Assembly: GCA_013396655.1 (NCBI GenBank)
Contig: WBMV01006288.1
Location: forward strand, 1,802,081-1,866,080
Length of the DNA: 64,000 nucleotides
Source: Campylorhamphus procurvoides
Lineage: Eukaryota > Chordata > Aves > Passeriformes > Dendrocolaptidae
Direction: 5' to 3'
Position numbers and translations under genes: made by a program. Under the pieces are notes generated by a model. It was not told where the DNA came from, made no database searches, and worked only from the letters and a program-made list of their open reading frames with translations. How positions within the stretch are numbered: position 1 is the first letter of the stretch; the number at the start of each line of letters is the position of its first letter. This document shows positions 51,073 to 63,000 of this stretch, in pieces.

Positions 51073-52235
51073 AGATTCATAGAAGGTTAAGGGGTTGGAA
51101 GGGACTTTAAAAATCAACTAGTCCCAATCCCACCTGCCATGGGCAGGGGTACCTGCCACAAGAGCAGGCTTCTCAAAGCCCTATCCAACCTGACCTTGAA
51201 CACTGCTAGAACTGGGGCATCCACAGAGACCCTGGGCAACCTGTTCCAGCATCTTACCATCCTCATATGAAAGAATTGCTTCCTAATATCTAGCCTAAAT
51301 TTCACCCCTTTCAGTTTGTGCCCATTACTGCTTGTCCTATCACTACAGTTCCTGATGAAGAGTCCCTTTCTATCTTCCCAGAAGGCCACCTTCAGATACT
51401 GGAAGGTTGCTATGAGTTCTCCAAACAACCTTCTCTTCTCTAGGCTGAGCAGCTCCAACTTTCTCAGCCTGTCTTTGTAGAGGAGTTGCTCAAGTCCTTT
51501 TACCAACTTCATGGCCTTCCTCTGGACTTGCTCCAGTAGTTCCATGTCCTTCTTATGTTGGGGACACCAGACGTGTACAACATAGCACTCCAGGTGGGGT
51601 GTCACAAGGGCAGAGCAGAGGGGCAGAATCACCTTCCCTGCCCTGCTGACCACACTCTTGTTGATGCAGCCCAGGATTCCATTGGCTTTGTGGGCTCTGA
51701 GCGCACACTCCTGGCTCATGTTGAGTTTTTCATCAGCCATCATCCCCAAGTCTTTTTCCTCAGGGCTGCTCTCAGTCACTTCTCTGCCCAACCTGTAGGT
51801 GTGTCTTGGCTTGCCACAACCCAGGTGTAGGACCTTACATTTCACTTTATTCAATTTCAAGAGGTTTGCATAGGCCCCCCTCTTCAAGGTTGTTCAGGTT
51901 CCTGTGGGGGACATCCCCTCCCTCCAGTGTGTTGGCTGCACCATGCAACTTGGTGTCATCAGCAAACTTGCTGATCAAGTCAGCACTTGATCTGACTGTC
52001 CATGTCACCAACAAAAATGTTGAACAATATCAGCCCCAGTACCAACCCCTGAGGGACACCACTTATCACTGGTCTCCCTGTGGACAATGAGCCATTGACC
52101 ACAACTCTGTGTGTGTGGCCATCCGCCCAGTTCTTTAGCCACTGAGTGGTCCATCTGTCAAATTCACATCTCCAACATAGAGACGAGGATGTCATGCAGG
52201 ACAGTATCAAACACTTTGCATGTGAAAGACCACAT
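51073..52235 (-). mobile_element. CR1 LINE with RT catalytic region and 3' end (minus strand)
   Basis: This is the longest CR1 copy with recognisable coding sequence. Reading on the minus strand, it starts near the RT motif A region, with residues FDTVLHD encoded at about 52200-52220. Next is the RT block [17 protein letters not shown] (about 52015-52065), then the catalytic FADD motif at 51955-51966, then a 257-codon frame (51114-51887) covering the C-terminal region with LVTPHLECYV, KKDMELLEQVQ, SLEKRRL and FQYLKVAF. It ends in the 3' tail, with the terminal 'ttctatgaatc' at the plus-strand left edge. The three coding blocks lie in three different frames, so at least two frameshifts separate them. 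The copy lacks the endonuclease and ORF1 and cannot be autonomous. Confidence 0.93.
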
Positions 52236-55200
52236 GCATGTCAAAGGTGACATGCAGGGGTAAACAAAGCAAAAATAATATTTTTTAAACATAAAAAAAA
52301 TTTTAAAAATGAAAAAAAAAATTTAAAATGTTGACTCTGCCTTTATATTCAAATGCATGCAAAGCTAGAGTGAAATTACCCAGAAAAAGAACAGACCAGA
52401 AAGATCACAAGCCCTTCAAAAGCTGGCACCATTCTGTTCTTCGGACACACACTGATCTAACTCATATTAAGCACACCAAGGTAATAAGGAGTAACCCCAG
52501 TGAGATAGTAGGATGAGATCAGGAGTAAGAATTTGGGGGTCTTTTAGTTATTATATTTATTATGTGTGTTTTCTGAGCTCTCTCCAAGCTAATGATGCAA
52601 ATGCTGTCAATCTTTCTGCAGTTCGGTGCAACACAGGGACTATCCCAATTGGAAGGGCCTCATTTAAAATATGCTGGCTAAGACCTCGTAGCCCTTGGTT
52701 GCACTGGGAATGCACAGCTTCAAATTAGCTCCAAAAATGCCGTACAAGAAAGCCAGAGTCATCATATTTACTACTTCACTTTGCTGAGGCTTTGAGTGAC
52801 TTTATGCTTGCTATTGCATTTCAAAGCATACTTGGTGGGTTTAAGTCCTGTTTCCTCAACTGACTCTCAGGCATTTTCCACCCTGTTGGTAAATTGAGTA
52901 ATCTGAGAATTAAGGGATATTTATTACCTTGGGAAACACCTAGCTTTACCTCAGGCTTTTACACAAAGAAGCTGAGACCTGAGTTCCTACTGAACATTTC
53001 CAAAGACTGCTGACAATTTCTTTCATATTTCTGAATCAACTTTTAAAAGTCAGCCCTTGAAAGTATTTTATTTTCCTCAAAATCTCAACAAAAATTCATA
53101 ACAGCAGCAAAACCAAAAGAAATATGACATAACTGAGCATGATACTCCTTGAGATGTCTTAATTTCCTGCATCATAAACAAATTTTTATTAAGTGGAAAT
53201 TTAGTTTGATATATAAAGAAGGTGCTGCCCTTGCTGATCAGGGTTGCAGACTGAGGATCAATGGTGATATACTTCACTGTTTGAAATTAAGGCCAGTGGC
53301 CAGAATAATCACATTACCACTTCTTAAGAGATAATTAATGCATCAGCTAAACCTTGGTAATTGCCCATCTGAGTGTCCCTCATTTGCCCCAGCTGCAAAT
53401 AAAATGTATTGTGATGTATTAATTGCATACCACTTCTCACTTGAGCTGATACCTCACTATGCATATGAACTTATGTTTACCCTAACTGTGAATCAAAATG
53501 CATCACCTCAATTCACCAGGTATCTTCTGACTGCATCAGGCCAGGAAGAGGACCTTGATAGATTCTGTAGCTCAGCTGATGTAGGTTAATTCATCAAGTC
53601 ATGATAACACCAAATAGTTTTTGTCTATACTCTTAGAGTCTGTGAAGGTCCTATCAGACTAATTTGTTCCACATGGAATTTTACATGTAGTACTTGCAGT
53701 ATGTTTCAGCTCAACTTTCACAAATGAAAATATTTATGTGAGAGGCATTGCTAAGCCAATCCACTCAAATTTCATGGACCAGACTCAAAATAAATTAGAA
53801 GATTGTCAGAAAGTTCTGAGTTTTCTTACTTGCCTTCTGGATTTGTTTAGGTTTTGGTTTTTTTAATAAATCCCCTTAGAATATTTTGACATTTCTCCCC
53901 CAAACCCTACATACTAAAGTCCAGCTCTTTAACATATGATCACTGACATGCTTGAATTTTCATTCAAGAACAGGGGTTTGCAAAAAGCTATTCGTTATCA
54001 TGAGGCTTTAGGTAAAGTGTAGAGGCTATAAATATAACAAACAAGGCAGCCTTTTAGTATCTTGCACTTCACCAAAGTCATATATGAATGGGTATAAGAA
54101 TAGCACTTTAGAGCAACAGCAAAGGACTGAAATCTGTAACTAAGCATGACATTTTCTTGCCTTGGTCTAAGGGACTAGGAAGGTAAAAGCAAGGCTGATT
54201 TTAAAAGGTTAGAATTCTAGCTCACAGAAAACCTGTGAAAAAACTTGGGTGAGCATTATCAATTTGTATTCCCACAGAAATAGATGGCAAATCAGTAATA
54301 AAAGACAAAGTGCAGTTTCCAAAGGAGAAAAGAGAGTCCCCAAGTCTGGGACAGAGCCTGAATTTACATCCATGGACATTCACAAAAACCAGGTTTAGCA
54401 TCATGAAGTTTACTTCCCCAGGCAAGAAAAGACACAGCCTCCACCAGCAGGATCTAACCTAGCAGCTCTTTTCAGGCCCTTGGAAATCCTTTTCTGTCAG
54501 GAAGGAAGTCTTAAATTACACTTAAAAGACAATTAATGATCATCAACTTCTGAGTGGCCTGAGATAACCCTGTTAAAAAAGGCCACCTATTTAACATTGT
54601 TGCTTTAATGGTGTTACTGGTTATATGTCAGCATAATTGATGCTCTGCCACTTTAACTTAATAAGTAGTGTAATTGATGCATTATTACTTGAATTCTTCT
54701 TCATTATGAAGGTTATTAAGGTGCACTGTAAGTTAGAGTAATTGGACATTTCAACTGAATGGTTAAGGAGTTTGGAAATAAATAGCTCTAAGATCTAGCA
54801 TTGATGCTTGCCTTTGAAGTGTGCATCGGATTTATATACATAAAAATGCATTGGTTTTGGCAGGGGTGGAGAGGCAGAAAAATATGAAAATAAGCTGGTG
54901 TTTAACTTTTTGGATTCTATTTCATGTAAGTTTGCAATCTATCTCATTTGTTCTTTTGTAAACCTCCACAAGTTTCTAAGCACTTCAGAGATGCTGCCCT
55001 TCTGAAAGAGTGTACAATAGAGATGTACTTTTCTATTTTCCACAGATAGTTCAGTTCTATAAGAACTAAGCATTGCAGTGATTAATGATCTGCCTCCCTT
55101 TGCATGTGAATAAAGATGACCTTGTCCTGTCCATACTCTGACTGATCAAAAGTGTGACCATGTGTGCCATACCCAAGGCACCTCAGTAATGCAGTCAAAA

Positions 55201-58200
55201 CTAGTTGTCTCTGAACTTGGTCACTGTAACTTCACAACTACCTACACTGCACTATGGTCTCAAATATTTACAGTCCTACGGCCTGTAGGGGAACCACCAG
55301 ACCTTGATCAGCTACCAAGGTTCCCTCTGCAACATGTGGGAGACCAGATCAACAACAACAACATCCTGAAGAAGGCAGCAATCTCAGGTGGGAGCAAATC
55401 AAGTGGGTGCTGCACAAACCTGACTGAGCACCACACATCAGTGCAGCCATAAGGACAGCAGTGCATATTGAAGCCACCAGGTTTCCAAGACTAAATGTAA
55501 CAACTTTTATGGCAAACAAGAACGAAGCAGCAGCTGTAGTATGAGACACTGCCAGTAAGGATACCCTTACAGAAAAGTTTATGTTTAATCCCATTTCATT
55601 TGGAAAAGGAGATTTTACAGGTTGATTCTTATTTGAAGAGACAACTTTGCCATGGGGGATTTCAGTGGCAACATTGAAGAAGTTGAAGACAGGAAACAAT
55701 GAAAGAATCTTCTTGATAGAGGGATGAAACGCTTTCAAATTAATCATCTTCCGTTGCTAACGTTGAACTGGAAGGACATTCCTGGCTTCTGTTGAAAGAA
55801 AAGCAGGGAGAGTGTGTCTTTTCACTGCCCTCTGATTCTTTCATGCCCCACTAGTCTTCCTAGACTTCGAGAAAGAACACAGAAGACAGCTTATGTAGCT
55901 AAAGGGTGCTGGTCATTGTACTGAGAGAAGGCTGCCTCTCAAGATGACCACACCTTCACACAAAATGGCTTGGAAAAAACAAATAATGGGGTTTGATTCC
56001 GCAAGTAAGTTGACAATACTATATTATCTATCTCCATCTATTGTTCAGTGGCAAGAGAATAAAGAGACACAACCATAATGCAGTGAGACTGCATGGGATA
56101 AATTAGTCTGTATTATAATGCTACTGAAGTCACTGATTAGTCGGGAATTAAGCCAAACAAATTATTATTTTACATTCTTCATTCTAAAATAATTGGCATG
56201 TTAAATCACATGTGCAGAGAAAATACTGCAGGTTATGTTCACATCATAAATGTGCATTTTGGTGACCAAACTGCCATAAATGTTGTTTTTACACATGCCT
56301 GGATTCACACCATTGCAAACAGCCAGGCCATGCAACAATCTTAGAATCACCATATACTAAATAATAAGAGTATATATTGTACTTTGTTTCTGTACAGCAT
56401 TTCTGCATATTGCAAAACCAGATCAAGAGAACCCCCAGTCTACTGGTGAAGCAATAAGTCATAGGAAGGTACAACATGATGTGGCCAGCAGACCAACACA
56501 AGTGCGAAAGATACTTCATGGGCTATGTTTAGTATAAAAATCTTCCCTTGAAACTTGCACATCATTGCTACAAAAGGTTCCATTATTTTTTTATGTGCTT
56601 TTTACATACAATTGCTAATCACTTTCAGACTATAAATACAGCCTTTCATCTGCATAGTTTACAGGAACAAATCTACCTCTTTAAAATAAACCTTTGCAAG
56701 GTCTTTCATCAACATGTACTTCATCTTTTGCAATTGTGATTTTGCATCACCATACACTAGCAAATATATTTTACCACCAATTGACACCAGTTCTTTAGAT
56801 TTCATCCATCATACCTATTTTCCTGACAGCCGAAATAGGTGAGAGGGTGGAAATATGGAAAGCTTTCTCAGAAATTAATTCCCAAAAATCCCTTGGTGCA
56901 AGTGGGGAGGTTGAGGTGCCCCCCAATTCAGTAACAAAAAACTTGAGTCACGTCCTTGTATCACAAGTTTCTGGGCTTGCTAGAATAACATTTAGACTAA
57001 TTGATAAATGGCAGAGACAACTAGTTTTCTGTGGCAATGGCTTAGTTGCAATGACGAATTTATTTGAACTGTCTGAAAGAGCCCAACTCAATCTATGCTA
57101 GATGGCCAAGCAGATTGCAATAGCTTTCAATTCCCCAGCATTCATGGCTGAATTAGAAACCTGCTGCAACAGAGAAGTACCTTTTTAGGATTTCTTGGCT
57201 TAATATTCAGCTTGCATGGTCTGGGTCTTTGCAGCCATCAAAGCTGGGGCTACAAAGGAACATTCTTCTTGCCAGGGTGAACAGACCCCCTTTTCCATCC
57301 TGATTCTCTTGCCAAGATTATCTCCGCATATCTCACTTTGTGACAATACCTGTGGAATGGACATTGGTGACAGATTGTTTTTTTCTGATGATTACTCTGT
57401 GTAAGACTGAAATACTTCAGGAAAACTGTTGTCTAGCTTAACAGGGTTAAGTTTATAACATAAATAACAAGTTATTTGTAGTACTATCATCAAATGGTCT
57501 TCAGATGATCAAACAGATCTGAAAGTATGGGTGACTTTCTGAATATTTTGGTGCTTAATTTCTGCAAAATGGGAAAGTTAATGTTGGCCACACCTTGTCA
57601 ACCTGCTAAGGAATTAATAGAGGTTGCAATGCATCTTCCAGCAATGCACTGAGCAATCACAGGTTATAATCATACTAATGGCAGACTGCATAAAAACAAG
57701 AATATGGTAATGTTGTGAGAGTCTCAATCAGCCCAAAAACTTAGTCATTCTGTTCTAGTCAAACTCATTCCAAGGGCTTTTGAAAACAAGGAGATGGCTC
57801 TACTTTTTGTTCCCCCTAAGCCAAAGCACACCAAGTGGCTATATATTTAAGTTCTTTCTAGAATTAACATCTTCCACTAAGCATTTTGGGAATAATCCTA
57901 CCCTGAAAACTAGCACAGCAGCAATAAGAACTGGTGGTTGACTTCAGCATTTTGTAGTCCCATTGCTCTGCTTACTGGGTCAGCTTGCAGTTTCTATATG
58001 CCACAGGAATACTCAGCAAGGAAAAAAAAATCAACTCTCCACGAACAGTGATTTACTATGTGCATATATTATAGAATTTGAATCACTGGATTTACACCAC
58101 AGGAAAATACTAACCCTATGTTTGCATAAAGCTGGGTTAGGGAGCTGCCCACTTGCAAAGAGAAGTAAGCAGCTGGAGGTATCCTTTCCTGTAAAGACCC

Positions 58201-59798
58201 CTCAACTTGTTTGGATGATTGAAGAATGATTCTTTAAAATATTGTTTCTATAATTACTCTGCAGGTAGTTATACAAGGAAAGAGAAAGACAGAGGTATAA
58301 AAGTAGTATTAAGTGTTTATATCGAGTACAGACTAATATATCATAACTGTTAGAGGGGGAAAAAAGAGAATCAGATGGTGGTCAAGAGAATATGTAACAA
58401 GGTAGTAAAAATATTTCCATCTGTGAAATTATAGAGCTACAGGAGCTGTAACTTTTTGTTAGTTGGGTAACATTTTCCCCCAAAATTTCTATAGCAAGTT
58501 CCAGATTTTCCCCAAAAATTATTTCTGTAAGTTAAGCATAGTTTTGATTTGTAGTTAATTTGCCATGAATTTGTCTCACTTCATGCCTCAGAGAGGCTTT
58601 TGGGTACAGTGGAGTCTAAACACAGAGCCAAGTCCTCTGCAAGGACTGGGCCAGTGTAGGGGAGAGTGGGGCGCACTGGGAGAAGCATTCTCAGAAATGC
58701 ACTCTGCCTTACTTTTATGGGGTTTTAATTTTCTGTGGGTCAGGATTTGAAACCATTCTTGTCTTCCAGCATGCACATATTAGCATAACCCTGTGTTTCA
58801 AGATAAAACGCTCCAAAAAGGACTTCATGTCATTTCCTGCTGAAGGGTAAAGGACCAGCAAAACCTTCCAGCATGAGTCAAGACTGGTTTTATAAATGCA
58901 GATAACAAAGGAGTGAATCCCCTCTGACAAGTGCGTGAGGTGTTTGTGCTAGACAAATTAGAGGTACAAAGCTGTGTGTTTAATTCTGACTGAAAGCAAT
59001 TGAGAGGTACAAATTGTACCAGAGGAACTTTCTAAATTGAAGGGAACATAGAAAAGAGACTCCAAAAAAAAAAACACTACTAAAATGACCTCCACACAAT
59101 GACAGCTGAGAAATGATAAAAACTTGGCAATCTGGAAGGGAGGGGAAGGAACAAGGCAGGCAGGAGGACAGGCAGGGAAGAACTCTGGAAGTTTTTAATG
59201 TATAAGTTGTTTTTGAGAATGTCAAAGCTCTGCTGCTATGCCTCCTTGGATTATTTCCAGTGTTACAGATGAACCCATAGCTTAGTGAATACAAAAGCCA
59301 GGACCTTTCTCTTTGGTCCCCCCTCTTCTTTTTAGCACAAAGGAAGACAGCAATCATGTCAGGAAAGATTTGGTGGCTTTAATTGAGCTGCAGTTGTATC
59401 CTTTTCTGTGTTTTCTATCATGTCAATTTTCCAAGTGGCCATCAAGTTTTTGTCAGCTGAAACAACCCAAGTATACAAGGGTGACATTTAGAATAGCTCC
59501 AGGATTTGCCTTCCTCCTGGCAGCACTATCAAGAAGGGCTTTAAGCATGCTTAAGTTGACTTTAAATAAAGATGTCAGTTTTGAAATCAGGCTGTCTTTG
59601 GCATTCTTGTCAATAATGCTGAATTTGACTTAAGCCCTATACACCTTCATGCATTAAACAGCCAGTATTTGAAAATATATTCCTCTAATGTATATCACAG
59701 TCTTTTGTCCTTTACTCAGGATTTGGGACTTCTACAGTTTGATAGGATGAAACTTTTTTCCCCTCTCCCCTTTAATGGGAAAGCACAAATGCTTGCCC
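52236..59798. other. AT-rich non-coding DNA, no gene recognised
   Basis: An A/T-rich low-complexity tract at about 52270-52330 abuts the truncated 5' end of the CR1 copy. The rest has no recognised gene or repeat. The frame at 55349-55747 (132 codons, minus) and others have no domain signature. Three stretches resemble conserved non-coding DNA and are described as findings. Confidence 0.5.
52270..52330. repeat. A/T-rich low-complexity tract
   Basis: A and T runs alternate with almost no G or C for about 60 nt. The tract lies right next to the 5' truncation point of the minus-strand CR1. Confidence 0.8.
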
Positions 59799-60077
59799 TA
59801 GCAGTGGTAAGACAAGAGGGAATAGCTTTATGATGAAGGAGGTTAGCTTTAGATTGAGTATTAGGAACAAATTTTTTACAGTGGGGGTGGTGAGACCCTG
59901 GAACAGGTTGCCCAGAGAAGCTGTGGATGCCCCATCCCTGGAAGTGTTCAAGGCCAGGCTGGATACAGCTCTGAGCAATCTGGTCTAGTAGAAGGTGTCC
60001 CAGTCTGTGGCAGGAGGGTTGGAACTAGAGGATCTTTAAGGTCCCTTCTAACCCAAACCATTCTATGTTTCTATGAA
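59799..60077 (+). mobile_element. CR1 LINE 3' end with intact terminal repeat
   Basis: This short plus-strand CR1 fragment covers the last part of the RT ORF and the full 3' tail. Conserved coding text such as 'gaacaggttgcccagagaagc' encodes an RLPREAVDAPSLEVFKARLD-like segment. The tail 'gatctttaaggtcccttctaacccaaacc' ends in 'attctatgtttctatga', the characteristic CR1 terminal repeat. Its high similarity to the family pattern marks it as one of the younger insertions here. It is too short to be functional. Confidence 0.92.
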
Positions 60078-63000
60078 ACGTTTTTCAAGCCTGGGTTGGT
60101 TGGGTGGGGGAAGGGAACGTGTTGCAGAAGAACAGGATCATAACAAGAAGTGAAAATATGTAAGTCTTTTCATAAATGTGTTTATGCATCTTTGTGTCTA
60201 TTCTGTTGTCAGAGCTGAATGCAAAAGGGCTTCCCATCACCAAACATCCTTGGACATTTTATGCATTTACTGTGAGATGCTCACAATGAGTAAGGGCCAA
60301 AAGAGAAAAGAGTCAAGGAGCTCTGTGTAGCAAGTAGCTGGTAGATGGACAGACAAGGAAAGGTACGGGATTATGCCTGGTATTGCAAAATGTCTCCCAC
60401 AGGAAGAGCCTTTATGGGAAAGCTATTCTAGAACCATCATCACTCAATACATTGGCACTGCAACAACTTTTGCAGTTAATTGCATTGTGCAGACAAATTG
60501 CAAGAAATTAGGAATCATTGTGAACAGACCTAGAATATTGTTCCCATTCTGGATTGAAAACAATGAACTAAGAATATTTGCTTTTCTGTACAGTCATCTC
60601 ACTCCAGAATACTCAGGAGTATTTCAGAATATGAAGACCCCAAGGTATGGACATGCATCCTGAAAAAAATGTTCTTAGAAGGCAAAGAACATCCTAAAAA
60701 GTGGTAAGAGATGAATTCCATAGAACTAAAATCTGACTAAGGACAAGATTTAGTCAAAACCATAAAAAGTCATTTTTCCAATCCTGTAAGGCAGAAAAGC
60801 ACTAATGTTTTACTAGCATAAAGCACAATATGACCAAGAGGAATCTGTAGCCAAATGGAAGTGGACTGGTTTATAATATACAGGATAAAACTTTTAAATA
60901 GCAAACTTAGCACAGTTTTCACAAAAAAGGCTCATCACAGTTTCATGGAAACATTAGATGACTTCTTCAGTCACTTTATTTAGTGAATTCCCATTAATGT
61001 CAGTTTTCTCATCACAACTGTTTATGGCAGCTTCTTCCAAAATGACCTCTAAGTATTCTGCAGGAGTTCTTATCTAACTATTATGACAAATCAGCTCTGA
61101 AACAAGCCATGAGATCCAAAGTGCCATTATTATTAGGAAAATGCATTTGAAAGGAATGTTATCTTTCTAATATCCTAAGAGGACAAAAGCATACTAAAGC
61201 AATGAAAAGGAAGATTAAGCCATCAACTAACACCATGCAGCTCAAGTCAACACATCAGCCTGAACTGGGCCCTCCCATACACTCGTGTACAATAAGCAGA
61301 GGGTTAAAATATCCAGTTCTAGTGGTTGCTGAAGTGGGCAGTATCTGAAGACCGTAGGACCAGAAAAAAAAGGGGTTATTGAACAACTGTCAAAATTGGT
61401 GTTGGGAGACAGGTATAATCAGAGCAATGTGATGCTCTATGTACAGAAGTAGTCTTGGGATGGAAATTTGTACCCAAGCCAGAATCAAATGGGAGGACTT
61501 GTTTTCTCATTACCTTACTTTATGGATTCTTGTCATTTACTTACAAACTTCAGCTTCTCTGTAATGAAGTTCAGGGCAGATAGGAACTGGGGTGAAATGG
61601 TGAATGGTTGAATCTCTGGGGAGGCAGGAAGGCAGATGTTTTTACTTGCCAACAGGTCACATCATTTGCTGCACAGGAAACCTTCCTTCATAACAGAATA
61701 AAATCTGATAGTAGAGTAGCTTGCACCAGGGAAGTTTGTGTTCTCCTTGCATCTCTCACTCACATGGCATACAGCACCACCCACAAAGATTTTTTGTGCT
61801 GTAAGAAAGGTGAAACTTCACTAAAGCAGCCCTACATTCCACATTTAAAGCCAAATAGCCATTATTTTACTGAAATGAGGGGTTTTTTGGTGGTCAGATA
61901 GCAAGTACACAAATCTGAAAATTGTCTCCAGCAGCATGAGGAGAAACAGCACAAAGTCTTCACAGAATGAGAGACAATTAAAGTTGGAAGAAGCATGCAT
62001 GAAGCAGGCATTCACATTTCAAGATCATAACACAGTTGGCAGGCAAAGACCTCAAGAGGTTGCCAAGCACACACAAGAATGGAATATAAACTATCAATTA
62101 TATTAAAAGAAACAGAAGCTCATTTACCTTGTAGCTAAAGTTTTCCAGAGAAGGGAACTGCTGTACTCAGCCACTTCCTTTGCTACCCTCACATTAAGAG
62201 GAGGTCAGACTTAGAAGGAACTTAAATCTCCCATTGTACAATCAAAATCTATTCCACTTTTTTATCCCCCATACATAAATCCTTTTCCTTAAATCTTTAA
62301 AGCTTATTTCTGTTGTGAGGCAGGCCTCTGGCCACCTTCCTAATAGAAACCATCTCTCCTCAGGATGAATTGATGTCCCACCTTATATTATTAAAAGGGC
62401 AAGAGTTTGGCTTTTTTTGCTAATTGCAAGGCATTGTGTGAGCTTGTGACTTTTTTCCAAGTAATAATAATGCATTCTCTTGCCATTTTCTTTAGCCATT
62501 TAACTTTTTACAGACTTTCAAAGTGTCTGGTGTCCTTCTGAGCCATATCATGTACAGCAGAGTGAAAACTTTCCTGCTGGAATATAAAGCTGTGTACTTT
62601 TCCATTATAAAGTACTGATCCTGCAAACGCCTCCACATTCTACCACACTACTGGGAAAAGTATATATATTGTTAATGTGTTTCATTTAGACCATGTAAGC
62701 AGCACTTTTGTAATCTCTTGCATATATATGAATCCTCTTTAAGTGCATTAGCTTGATTTACAATAAGCAATAACATAATAGGGATATGAGATTCTGAAGT
62801 TAAATTAAGTTTTCTTAATAAAGTATTAACTCTGATCATAGATAGGGAAGAGTGAAGCACAAACTATCTCATCTGAAATGACATAACCAATGCAAATGCT
62901 AGAGAAATGTGCAATTCTCCAGACTCCTGTACTCACATCTCCCCTCTGTGGCACCTGCCCTTTTAAATTAAGAAAATAAGTCTTTTTACAATATTTAATT

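Noticed and set aside
55349..55747. 132-codon minus-strand frame
   Set aside because: No recognisable domain, no repeat match and no splice context supports it as an exon.
61960..62060. Possible minus-strand CR1 tail ('cacagaatgagagacaattaaagttggaag')
   Set aside because: It is a single short resemblance, and the next expected CR1 blocks are missing, so it was not called.
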